From Prorocentrum cordatum (taxonomy: Eukaryota > Sar > Dinophyceae > Prorocentrales > Prorocentraceae): a DNA stretch of 64,000 nt. Every line of letters starts with the position of its first letter. Within the stretch, counting starts at the first letter, position 1. Both the position numbers and the translations under genes were made by a program. The stretch covers positions 135,339-199,338 of the forward strand of contig CAUYUJ010017780.1 of NCBI GenBank assembly GCA_963575745.1, written 5' to 3'. This document shows, piece after piece, positions 19,680 to 30,540 of this stretch. Under the pieces are notes generated by a model, which saw only the letters and a program-made list of their open reading frames with translations, searched no databases and was not told the origin of the DNA.

Positions 19680-21475
19680 CCTGAACACGACCGGCACGGA
19701 TGGCAAACTTGCGTACCCATGTGCCCTGAGCAACACCGTCACGGATGGAGGCCGACACCGTCACGGATAGAGGCCGCGCTCGGGGACCACCCTCTGCGCA
19801 CCCCCTATGGTGTCGAGAAAGTGCCACGCTTGCTACGCCTGGACGACTGGCACGGATAGCGGCCGCGCTCAGGGATCACCCCCTGCGCACCCCCTATGGT
19901 GTCGAGAAAGTGCCACGCCTGCTACGCCTGGACGACTGGCACGGATAGCGGCCGCGCTCAGGGACCACCCCCTGCGCACCCCCTATGGTGTCTAGAAAGT
20001 GCCACTATGCCTGGACGACTGGCACGGATAGCCGCGCTAGCTCAAGTGCCACGCCTGCTATGCCTGGACGACTGGCACGGATAGCGGCCGCGCTCAGGGA
20101 CCACCCCCTGCGCACCCCCTGTGTCTAGAAAGTGCCACGCCTGCTATGCCTGGACGACTGGCACGGATAGCGGCCGCGCTCAGGGACCACCCCCTGCGCA
20201 CCCCCTATGGTGTCGAGAAAGTGCCACGCCTGCTATGCCTGGACGACTGGCACGGATAGCGGCCGCGCTCAGGGACCACCCCCTGCGCACCCCCTGTGGT
20301 GTCGAGAAAGTGCCACGCCTGCTATGCCTGGACGACTGGCACGGATAGCGGCCGCGCTCAGGGACCACCCCCTGCGCACCCCCTATGGTGTCGAGAAAGT
20401 GCCACGCCTGCTATGCCTGGACGACTGGCACGGATAGCGGCCGCGCTCAGGGACCACCCCCTGCGCACCCCCTATGGTGTCGAGAAAGTGCCACGCCTGC
20501 TATGCCTGGACGACTGGCACGGATAGCGGCCGCGCTCAGGGACCACCCCCTGCGCACCCCCTATGGTGTCGAGAAAGTGCCACGCCTGCTATGCCTGGAC
20601 GACTGGCACGGATAGCGGCCGCGCTCAGGGACCACCCCCTGCGCACCCCCTGTGGTGTCGAGAACGTGCCACGCCTGCTATGCCTTGGACGACTGGCACG
20701 GATAGCGGCCGCGCTCAGGGACCACCCCCTGCGCACCCCCTATGGTGTCGAGAAAGTGCCACGCCTGCTATGCCTGGACGACTGGCACGGATAGCGGCCG
20801 CGCTCAGGGACCATCCCTTGCGCCCCGTATGGTGTCAAGAAAGTGCCACGCCTGCTACGCCTGGACGACTGGCACGGATAGCGGCCGCGCTCAGGGACCC
20901 CCCCTGCGACCCCCTGTGGTGAAAGTGCCACGCCTGCTATGCCTGGACGAGTGGCCGGATAGCGGCCGCGCTCAGGGACCATCCCCTGCGCACCCCCTTT
21001 GGTGTCGAGAAAGTGCCACGCCTGCTACGCCTGGACGACTGGCACGGATAGCGGCCGCGCTCAGGGACCACCCCCTGCGCACCCCCTATGGTGTCGAGAA
21101 AGTGCCACGCCTGCTATGCCTGGACGACTGGCACGGATAGCGGCCGCGCTCAGGGACCACCCCCTGCGCACCCCCTATGGTGTCGAGAAAGTGCCACGCC
21201 TGCTATGCCTGGACGACTGGCACGGATAGCGGCCGCGCTCAGGGACCACCCCCTGCGCACCCCCTGTGGTGTCGAGAAAGTGCCACGCCTGCTATGCCTG
21301 GACGACTGGCACGGATAGCGGCCGCGCTCAGGGACCATCCCTTGCGCACCCCCTTATGGTGTCGAGACAGTGCCACGCCTGCTACGCCTGGACGACTGGC
21401 ACGGATAGCGGCCGCGCTCAGGGACCATCCCCTGCGCACCCCCTATGGTGTCGAGGAAATGCCACGGCTGGCGCC
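19680..21475 (+). repeat. 89-bp satellite, about 20 copies
   Basis: Nearly identical 89-base units. Landmarks are GTGTCGAGAAAGTGCCACGC, CTATGCCTGGACGACTGGCA, CGGATAGCGGCCGCGCTCAG and GGACCACCCCCTGCGCACCC. The GTGCCA at the start and TGGCAC later in the unit form a 6-bp inverted pair, and nearly every unit holds an intact GCGGCCGC. Shortened units occur near 20000-20050 and 20890-20960. The central units (20130-20740, 21000-21320) are most uniform, which suggests recent unequal exchange there. Because 89 is not a multiple of three, the same 76-residue frame appears staggered in all phases; it is not a gene. Confidence 0.95.
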
Positions 21476-21486
21476 ATGGCCCGCGT

Positions 21487-21600
21487 CGTGCTGTTCTGAG
21501 CTCCGTGCTGTGCTGAGCTGTGCTGTGCTGAGCTGTGCTGAACTGAGCTGTGCTGTGCTCTGCTGTGTGAGAAGGGTGAGGTGGGATGAGGTGGGTGAGG
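21487..21600 (+). repeat. GTGCTGAGCT-type minisatellite and GAGGTGGG run
   Basis: Variants of GTGCTGAGCT fill 21487-21570, followed by GAGGTGGGATGAGGTGGGTG. Simple sequence between the 89-bp satellite and the first CAA microsatellite. Confidence 0.85.
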
Positions 21601-21660
21601 TGGGCCGCGGGTGCGACACGGCAGGGAAGAAAACCAGAACCCCACTAAGCATGTGGGGAG

Positions 21661-21661
21661 C

Positions 21662-21694
<33 letters not shown>

Positions 21695-22342
21695 CATTTT
21701 AAGACTGTTCGCTTTTACTTTCACGCGTGTCTTGCATTCCGTATACCCCAACCCTCGATACCCGCCCACTTCGTCTTCGATTGTACCCCCTTTCGGGGGG
21801 GAATCTCCTTGTCAGCCACTGACTAAGTGCGAAGAATTCTCGAGCGAGAGTGCCGTTCATGAATTCGGGGGCGTCTCTGGCCAGGGGCTCTCAGAATACC
21901 GATGGCGAAATATCGAACGGGAACCGTTGTCGCCGCGTCCGGGCCTCCACCAACTTGCTTGAATTACGGGAAAGTCTCGAGCGAGAGCGCCGATCCTGAG
22001 TTCAGGGGCCTTCTAGGCCACGGGCTCTCCGAGTAAATCGTGAGAAAGTATCGGGCAGGAGCCCTTGTCGTCGTGGCTGGGCCTCCGCCAGCCTAATTGA
22101 ATTGCGAAGAAGTCTCCATCGAGAGCGCCGTTCCTGAGTTCGGGGGCCTCTCTGGCCAGGGTGTCTCGGGGTAAATTGGGTGGAAGTATCGAGCGGGACC
22201 CGTTGTTGTCGTAGCTGGGCCTCCAAGGGCCCACATATAGGCTCAAGCCAAAGCTCGAGCAAGAGCCTCGCTTTCAGAGAAAATGTAGCCGGCGTCGAGG
22301 CGAGAGCGCGCGGAACCGTTTCCGGTGATGTGTTTAATATTC

Positions 22343-22382
<40 letters not shown>
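21661..22382 (+). repeat. Family A element A1 (VNTR-less) with flanking CAA microsatellites
   Basis: A CAA run at 21661-21692 is followed by the family A head: AAGACTGTTCGCTTTTACTT, then ACCCTCGATACCCGCCCACT and TTCGTCTTCGATTGTACCCC. The 21-bp VNTR and the GC-rich head block are absent. Instead three tandem units of about 120 bases (21840-22260) repeat GAGCGAGAG..CCG, GAATTCGGGGGC, CTGGCCAGGG and CGGGACCGTTGTCG boxes. It ends in TTCAACAACAAC; the CAA run is at 22341-22382. Confidence 0.7.
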
Positions 22383-22384
<2 letters not shown>

Positions 22385-23312
22385 CACTTTACCCGAACGC
22401 TCAGTGTTCTCACCAGTGCCAGGGTTTTCATGCGACAGCAGTGCAAGCTCTACCAATATCCACACGACTCTTCGCCACCACCCACACCCAGCTTCCCGCC
22501 CTATGACGTTCGGACACTTCACTTCGTGGCCTGCGGACGACCGTGGCTACTACACTGGCGTGGAGTACACACCCACAGAAGTTGTTAAGCCTACGTTCGT
22601 ACACCCACAGAAGTTGTTAAGCCTTGTTAACCCACAGAAGTTGTTAAGCCTTCCACAGAACATCTGTTGCATATGATGCATATGGTACATGATACACATG
22701 ATACACATGATACGTACTCACAAATAGTTTGATCACATCTTTAGGGCAAAGAAAAAATGCGTGCGCGCGCGAAGAAAAAACGAATGTGTCCCGCATGGTA
22801 TTATTTGACAGGGATGATGGCCCTGGCAGGTGCGCAACCGTTGTCGCAGAAGTTCGAAAAAGTTGCTCGCAAAAGCCCGTTTGACAGAAATGTTTAAAAA
22901 GTGTTGGGTTTCCTACGAATCCGCAAGAGCGCGCGGGATGAGATTTTGACATTTTTTTGTTGAAAAACCATTGGTTTTTTGATGTTTTTATGTTAAAATC
23001 GCTCCGAACACTAAGCTTTTGGAAGGATTTCGTCTTGCGCGCGCGAATGTCCACTTTACCTTATTTTTTGCAAGGGATTCTTGAAATTTGATTATATTAG
23101 AACAAGAAATGTCATTTTATTTGTTTTTTGCAAGGGAAAGCGGATTACAACAAAACAACCGGATCTTGACACATCTTTTACCTGAGGCTTCCTCACGAAA
23201 ATGATGAAAATGTAGCTGCGGCCTAGGCGCGGCGGGGGGGGCGCGCACCAGGGGGCCCAACAATAATTATTCTTTAGAATTAATAATGTTCAACAACAAC
23301 AACAACAACAAT
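22383..23312 (+). repeat. Family B element B1 with insertion
   Basis: Head: CTCACCAGTGCCAGGGTTTTC. Then GACGTTCGGACACTTCACTT, GAATGTGTCCCGCATGG, TAACATAAA-type AT-rich core read on this strand as GATGTTTTTATGTTAAAATC, CGCGGCGGGGGGG, and the tail CAACAATAATTATTCTT ending in TTCAACAAC (CAA run 23290-23312). The block at 22560-22740, with three GTTGTTAAGCC boxes and ATACACATG repeats, replaces the GGCCCCGCGGCCGACGACG box of other B copies. Confidence 0.8.
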
Positions 23313-24062
23313 TACTAGCACGTGGGGACACTCCGTTCTCACCAGTGCCAGGGTTTTCATAGGAGGCGGGCAATACCCCCACTTTGTGGGGGGGCCGGTT
23401 CAAGCTCTACCAAATTTCCAAACGACTCTTCGCCACCACCCACACCCAGCTTCCCGCCCTATGACGTTCGGACACTTCACTTCGTGGCATGCGGACGACC
23501 GTGGCTACTATTCAGGGCCCCGCGGCCGACGACGACGGCGTGCGCGCGCGAAGAAAAAACGAATGTGTCCCGCATGGTATTATTTGACAGGGATGATGGC
23601 CCTGGCAGGTGCGCAACCGTTGTTGCAGAAGTTCGAAAAAGTTGCTCGCAAAAGCCCGTTTGACAGAAATGTTTAAAAAGTGTTGGGTTTCCTACGAATC
23701 CGCAAGAGCGCGCGGGATGAAATTTTGACATAAAAAAAATGTTGTTTGATGTTTTTATGTTAAAATCGATACGAAAACTAAGGTTTTGGAAGGATTTCGT
23801 CTTGGGCGCGCGAATGCCCACTTTACTTTATTTTTTGCAAGGGATTCTTGAAGTTTGGTTATGTTAGAACAAGAAATGTCCACTTTAGCTTATTTTTTGC
23901 AAGGGAAAGCGGGCCGTAACAAAACAACCGGATCTGGATCACATCGTTTTGTCAAGGGCTTTCGTTCGAAAATGATGAAAATGTGGCTGCGGCCTAGGCG
24001 CGGCGGGGGGGCCGTGCACCAGGGGCCCCAACAATAATTATTCTTTAGAAGAAATAATGTTC

Positions 24063-24107
<45 letters not shown>
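23313..24107 (+). repeat. Family B element B2
   Basis: Near full-length copy: CTCACCAGTGCCAGGGTTTTC at 23339, the Z-prone GTGCGCGCGCG box at 23539, TTTGACAGGGATGATGGCCC, and the AT-rich core. The tail CAACAATAATTATTCTTTAG is at about 24030 and the CAA run at 24061-24107. It is highly similar to the four inverted copies at 39.6-42.8 kb. Confidence 0.85.
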
Positions 24108-24108
<1 letters not shown>

Positions 24109-25142
24109 GTCAGTTTAAGATTGTTCGCTCTTATCTGCTTGCGTGTCACTCAATATGCATATCCCAAACCCTGGATACCCGCCCTCTTCGTCTTCGATCG
24201 TACCCCCTTTTGGAGGGTATTTTCATTCACTGCCACGTGTGGGCAGAAACGGGGCCACGAAGGGCAGAGAGGCGGCCGGGCCACGAAGGGCATGCATATG
24301 GGGCCACGACTGGCGCGAACGAGCGGGGGCCACGAAGGGCATTCGCATATGGGGTCACAAATGGCGACAGCGGGGCCACTGAGGGCAGCAAAGGGGCCAC
24401 GAAGGGCAGCGAGAGGGCCACGAAGAGCGACAGCGGGGCTACGAAGGCCACGCGCATGGGGCCACGACGGGCGACTGCGAGCGGGGGCCACGAGGTGCAT
24501 ATAATGCGGGCCACAATGGGCAGCGACGGGGCCACTGAGGGCAGCAACGGGGCCACGAAGGGCAGCGAGCGAAAGCGACCGCGGAACCAGTACGGGCAGC
24601 GAGCGGCATCGAAGGCGGGCGAAGGGCAGCGAGCGGCGACTGCAGTCCCTAAGGGGCTGGTCGAGCGGGCAGGCCCAGACAGGCGGGTCGAGCGGGCGGG
24701 TCGTTGAAGCGTAAATTTTGCTTGAACCGCCAGGCAATATGTAGCGGGAGCGCGATTCCCAAGTGTCGAGGAGCGGCATATGAGTAAATTGTGGGGAAGT
24801 ATCAACTGGGAGCCGCGATTCGGTGGTACAGCGCGAGGAAGTCCCAAGCGAGAGCACGATTCTTCAATAAATTGTGAGGAAGTATCCGGCGGGAGCCGCG
24901 ATCCGGTGGTAAATTGTAAGGAAGTCCAAAGCGAGAGCGCGATTCTTCAACAAATTGTGAGGAAGTATCAGACGGGACCCGCTGTTGTTGTTAACCGGGG
25001 GCCAACAACGCAGTTTGACCTTCAAGACTTTCCCTGATAAAAAACAGTGTGCGAGCCCCAGCAAGGGCACTTCAATCGACAACAAACAATGTGCACCGGA
25101 CGGGGGGGATCAAGAATAATTGTTCTTCAGAAATAAGAGCTC

Positions 25143-25173
<31 letters not shown>

Positions 25174-25195
25174 GCAGCAGCAACAACAACAACAA
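24108..25195 (+). repeat. Family A element A2
   Basis: Head AAGATTGTTCGCTCTTATCT and TTCGTCTTCGATCGTACCCC. VNTR of GGGCCACGAAGGGC-type 21-mers with irregular spacing (24243-24690). Then 3' subrepeats of AATTGTGAGGAAGTATC..CGGGAGCCGCG (24780-24990), and the tail GTGCACCGGACGGGG, then AAGAATAATTGTTCTTCAG (25090-25140) with a CAA run at 25144-25195. Confidence 0.8.
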
Positions 25196-26280
25196 TTTTA
25201 AGACTGTTCACCCTTATTTGCTCGAGTGTCCGTTCACGCGTATTTCCCGAACCCTCGATACCTGCCCTCTTCGTCTTCGATCGAACCCTTTTGGGGGGGG
25301 TATACCTTTCTTCCCTGAAGGCTGGGCCCCGGAAAGCGGCGGGGCGGCCGCGGACCGTCGGCTTGGCCAGCGGCGGCGCTGATCGGCGGGGCGGCCGCGG
25401 ACCGTCGACCCGACCCCAAGAGGGACGGACAGGGGACCGACCACGACGACGACGACGACGACTGCGACGACGACGACGACGGCCACGACGAGCGAAAGCG
25501 AGAGCGAGAGAGAACGACAGCAGGGCCACGAAGGACACGAAGTAGGCCACGAAGGGCGACAGCGGGGACACGAAGGGAAGGCGTATGGGGCCACGAGGAG
25601 CGCGAACGAGCGGGGGCCACGAAGGGCAGATAATGCGGGGCCGCACAAGGCAACGATGGGGCCACTGAGGGTAGCAACTTGGCCAAGTAGGACAGTGAGG
25701 GGGCCACAAACGGCGACAGCGGGGCCACGAAGGGCACGCACATGGGGCCACAACGGGCGCGACTCCTGGGTGCTTGGGTGTCGGGAGCGCGGCGCTTGAG
25801 TAAGTTACAGGAAATTCCGTCGCAAGGGCGCTAATATTCAGTAAATTGCAAGCAAGTCTCCAGCGAGAGCGCGACTCCAGAGCGCCAGGAGAGCGATTCT
25901 TGAATAAATTGTAAGGAAGTCCCAAGCGAGAGCGCGATTCCTGAATAAAATGCGAGGAGGTCTCGGGCGGGAGCGGGAATCCTGGCTTAATTGTGAGGAA
26001 GTCTCAGGCGGGAGCCGTTGTTGTTGTAACCTGGAGGCCAGTGGTACAGCTTGAGCATCAAGATTTCCCCTGTGGAGAACGTGGTGCGAGCGTCGAGGGG
26101 CACACTTTGACTGATAAAAACCAGCATGCACTGGCGGGGGGATTAACAATAATCATTTTTCTGAAATAAGAATTCAACCACGACGACGACGACAACAACA
26201 ATAACAATAAAAGAAACAAGCAACAACAACATCATTAACAACAACAACAACAATAATAATAATAGTAATAATAATAATAA
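25196..26280 (+). repeat. Family A element A3
   Basis: Complete order: head (25196-25320), GGCGGGGCGGCCGCGGACCG box twice (25338-25410), CGA run (25440-25495), short VNTR (25540-25760), GGAAGTC..GCGAGAGCGCG subrepeats (25800-26010), tail with AACAATAATCATTTTTCTGA (26140-26170). The following microsatellite is mixed CGA/CAA/AAT (26176-26280). Confidence 0.8.
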
Positions 26281-28312
26281 TGTTAAGGCTGCTCGTTCTT
26301 ATCTGTTCGGGTGTCCGTTCACGCGTATTTCCCAAACGCTCGATACCCGCCCCCTTCGTCTTCGATCGTACCTTTTTGGGGGGGTATGCGTTTCCTCTCG
26401 GCAGGCCGGGTTCCAGCAAGCGGCGGGGCGGCCGCGGACCGTCGGCCTGGCCAGCGGCGGCGCTGGTCGGCGGCAAACCGACCGCAAGAGGGACGGACAA
26501 TGGACCGACCATGACGACGACGACGACGACGAGCGAAAGCGAGAGCGAGAGAGAGAGAGACCGACAGCAGGGACACGAAGGGCGACAGCGGGGACACGAA
26601 GGGAATGCGCACGGGGCCACGAAGAGCGCGAACGAGCGGGGGCCACGAAGGGCAGATAATGCGGGGCCACAGAAGGCAACGACGGGGCCACTGAGGGTAG
26701 CAACTGGGCCACGTAGGACAGCGAGGGGGCCACAAACGGCGACAGCGGGGCCACGAAGGCCACGCGCATGGGGCCACGACGGGCGCGAACGAGCGGGGGC
26801 CACGAAGGGCATGCGTATATTGGGCCGCGGATGGCAAGGACGGGGCCGCTGAGGGCAGCAACGGGGCCACGAAGGGCAGCGAGGGGGCCGCGAAGGGCGA
26901 CAGCGGGGCCACGAAGGGCATGCATCCAACGGGCGCGAACGAGCGGGGGCCACGAAGGGCATACATATATGGGGCCACGAAGGGCAGCGACGGGGCCACG
27001 AAGGGCTGCAACGGAGCCACGGAGGGCGGCGAGGGGCCACGAAGGGCTGCAACGGAGCCACGAAGGGCAGCGAAGGGGCCACGAAGGGCTGCAACGGGGC
27101 CACGGAGGGCGGCGAGTGGGCCACGAAGGGTTGCAACAGGGCCACGGAGGGCAAAACGACGGGGCCACGAAGGGCTGCAACGGAGCCACAAAGGGCAGCG
27201 AGGGGGCCATGAAGGGCTGCAACGGGGCCACGATAGGCAAAACGACGGGGCCACGAAGGGCTGCAACGGGGCCACGAAGGGCAGCGAGGGGGCCACGAAG
27301 GGCTGCAACGGGGCCACGAAGGGCAAAACGACGGGGCCACGAAGGGCTGCAACGGGGCCACGAAGGGCAGCGAAGGGGCCACGAAGGGCTGCAACGGGGC
27401 TGAGGAAAGCAGCGAGAGGGCCACGAAGGATTGCAACGAAGCCACGTAGGGCAGCGAGGGGGCCACGAAGGGCTGCAACAGGGCCACGGAGGGCAAAACG
27501 ACGGGGCCACGAAGGGCTGCCACGGGGCCACGAAGGGCAGCGAAGGGGCCACGAAGGGCTGCAACGGGGCTAAGGAAAGCAGCGAGAGGGCCACGAAGGA
27601 TTGCAACGGGGCCACGAAGGGCAGCGAGGGGACCACGAAGGGCTGCAACGGTACAACGGAGGGCGGCGAGGGGGCCACGAAGGGCTGCAACGGTACAACG
27701 GAGGGCGGCGAGGGGGCCACGAAGGGCACGAAAGGCTGCAACGGGGCCACGCAGGGCAGCGACGGGGCCACGAAGGGCAGCGTGAGCGCGATTCATGGGT
27801 GCCTGAGTGTCGGGAGCGCGGCGCTTGAGTAAGTTGCGGGAAATTCCAACGCAAGGGCATCATTCTCCAGTAACTTGCAAGCAAGTCTCCATCGAGAGTG
27901 AGACCCCAGAGCGCCGAGAGAGCGATTCTTGAATAAGTTGTAAGGAAGTCCCAAGCGAGAGCGCGACTCCTGATCAAAATGCGAGGAAGTCCCAGGCGGG
28001 AACGGGGGTCCTGGCGAAATTGTAAGAAAGTCTCAGGCGGGAGCCGCTGTTGTTGTAACCCGGGAGGCCAAAGGCCGAATTTGAGGAGGAAGATTTTCTT
28101 TGATAAAAACGTGGTGCGAGCGCTGGGAGGGGCATCTTAATTGAAAATTACATGGTGCATTTGAGGGGGGACCAACCATAATTATTCCTCAGTAGCGAGA
28201 GTTCAACAACAACAACAACAACAACAACAACACCAACACCAACAACAACAACAACAACAGCAACAGCAACAGCAATGACAACAACAAGAGCAGCAGCAAC
28301 AACAACGATATA
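26281..28312 (+). repeat. Family A element A4 (longest VNTR)
   Basis: Head, GGCGGGGCGGCCGCGGACCG box, CGA run and the longest VNTR of the window (about 26570-27790), alternating GGGGCCACGAAGGGCTGCAAC and GGGCCACGAAGGGCAGCGAG units of 21 bases. The period is seven codons, so every frame stays open, which produces a 540-residue minus-strand reading of A-L-R-G-P-V-A heptads. The 3' subrepeats and tail (28150-28203) end in a CAA/CAGCAA run at 28204-28312. Confidence 0.85.
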
Positions 28313-28917
28313 TTCAATATTAATCGCTCTTATCTGCTCACGTGCCGCTCAACGCGTATATCCCGAACCCGCGATACCCGCCCTCTTCGTCTTCGACCGT
28401 ACCCCTGTGGGGTATATCTTTCTTACCTGCAACGTGTATTTCGTGCAGCCCCTGAGGCAGGGGAAGAGAGGACGGGCGGAAGGAAAGGGCAAGGGGGAGG
28501 GAGGAGGATGGAGCACGAGAGAGATTGGGAGGAGGAGGGCTAGGAGCAGAAAGCACATGGCAGAACCAGACGCATCAGGTGGTCAGGAAGGAGGGCCCAA
28601 GCGGCCAGGTCGAGCAGGCGGGTTGCTGAAGCGTGCGTCCTGCACGAATCGCGGGGAAATCTCGAGCGACAGCTCGATTACAAAATCAATCGTGCACAAC
28701 AAATTGCAAGGAAGTATCAGGCGGGAGCCGTTGTTGTTGTAGTTCGGAGCCCAACAACGCAGTTTGACCCTAGTGGCGTTGCTTATGACAAAAAAAAGTG
28801 CGAGCCCGGGTGAAGCACTCCAATTGAAAACGAACAATGGTCACTGGAGGGGGGATCAACAATATTTGTTTTTCAAGAAGGAGAGATCCATCAAGCAGCA
28901 GCAACAACAACAACAAT
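28313..28917 (+). repeat. Family A element A5 (VNTR lost)
   Basis: Keeps the head (TCGCTCTTATCTGCTCACGTG, TTCGTCTTCGACCGTACCCC) and the 3' part (GGCGGGAGCCGTTGTTG, tail TCAACAATATTTG). The VNTR is replaced by a GGAAGG/AGGAGG purine block (28450-28560). Ends at 28890; CAGCAA run 28891-28917. Confidence 0.75.
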
Positions 28918-30540
28918 CATTTTCATAGTGTTCGCTCTTATCTGCTCGGGTGTCATTCAACGTGTATTTCCCAAACCCTCGATACCAGCCCTCTTCGTCT
29001 TCGATCGAACCCCTTCTGGGGGGTATACATGTCTTCCCTACATGCCGGGCCCCGGCAAGCGGCGGGGCGGCCGCGGACCGTCGGCCTGGCCAGCGGCAGC
29101 GCTGGTCGGTGGCAGCCCGACCCCAGGGACGGACAGGGGACCGACCACGACGACAACGACGGCGACGAAGACGACGGCGATGAAATGAAGCGAGAGTGAC
29201 AGCGATAGCGACAGTGAGGCCACGAAGGGCAGGAAGGGGGCCACGAAGGGCGACAGCGGGGCCACGAAGGGCGTGCGTATGGGGCCACGAAAGGCGCGAA
29301 AGAGCGGGGGCCACGAAGGGCAGATAATGCGGGGCCACAGAGGGCAACGACGGGGCGGGGCCACTGAGGGTAGCAACGGGGCCACGTAGGACAGCGAGGG
29401 GGCAACACAAGGCGACAGCGGGGCCACGAAAGGCATGCATATGGGGCCACGACAGGCGCGAACGAGCGGGGCCACGAAGGGCTGCAACGGGGCCACGAGG
29501 GGCAGCGAGGGGGCCACGAAGGGCGACAACGGGGCCACGAAGCGCATGCATATGGGACCACGACTGGCGCGAACAGCGAGGGCCACGAAGGACATACATA
29601 TTCGGGGCCACGGAGAGCAGCGAGGGGGCCACGAAGAATTGCAACGGGGCCACGAAGGGCAGCGAGGGGGCCACGAAGGGTTGCGAGGGGGCCACGAAGG
29701 GCAGCGAGAAGGCCACGAAGGGCTGCAAGGGGGCCACGAAGGGCAGCGAGGAGGCCACGAAGGGTTGCAACGGGGCCACGAAGGGCAGCGAGGGGGCCAC
29801 GAAGGGCTGCAACGGGTCCTCGAAGGGCAGCGAGGGGGCCATGAAGGGCTGCAACGGGGCCACGATAGGCAGCGAGGGGGCCACGAAGGGCTGCAACGGG
29901 GCCACGAAGTGCAGCGAGGGAGCCACGAAGGGCTGCAACGGGGCCACGGAGGGCAGCGAAGGGGCCACGAAGGGCTGGCTGCAACGGGGCCACGAAAGGC
30001 AGGGAGATCCCGATTTCTAAACAAGGCGTGAGGAACTTCAGCGTGAGCGCGACTCCCGGGTGCCCGACTGTCGGGAGCGCGGCGCTTCAGCAAATTGTTG
30101 GGAACTCCAACGCAAGAGCGGGATGCTTGCGTAAATTGCAAACAAGTCTCCAGCGAGAGCGCGACTCCAGAGCGCCGAGAGAGCGATTCCTGATCAAAAT
30201 GCGAGGAAGTCTCAGACGGGAGCGGGGGTCCTGGCGAAATTGTAAGAAAGTCTCAGGCGGGAGCCGATGTTGCTGTTGCAATCCAGGGCCCAACAATGCA
30301 GTTTGGCCTTAGTGGTTTTTCCTTTTTACAAAACATCTCCAACACAAAAAACAGCGCGAGCCCAGGGGGGAATAACTTAATTTCGAAATCACAATGGTCA
30401 CCGGAGGGGGGGTCAACCATACTTATTCTTCAGTAGTGAGAGATAACAACAACAACAACAACAACAACAACAGCAACAACCACCACAACAACAAAAACAA
30501 CACCACGATCAACAACAATACAATACAACACAACCAGGAG
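28918..30540 (+). repeat. Family A element A6
   Basis: Head at 28918-29035, GGCGGGGCGGCCGCGGACCG box, VNTR of 21-mers at 29218-30005, 3' subrepeats (30010-30270), tail AACCATACTTATTCTTCAG (30410-30435), CAA run 30446-30540. Last element of the plus-oriented chain. Confidence 0.85.

Noticed and set aside
19745-21140. Series of identical 76-residue frames
   Set aside because: Staggered readings of the 89-bp satellite in successive phases.
26174-27796. 540-residue minus-strand frame of A-L-R-G-P-V-A heptads
   Set aside because: Generated by the 21-bp VNTR of family A; all frames are open.
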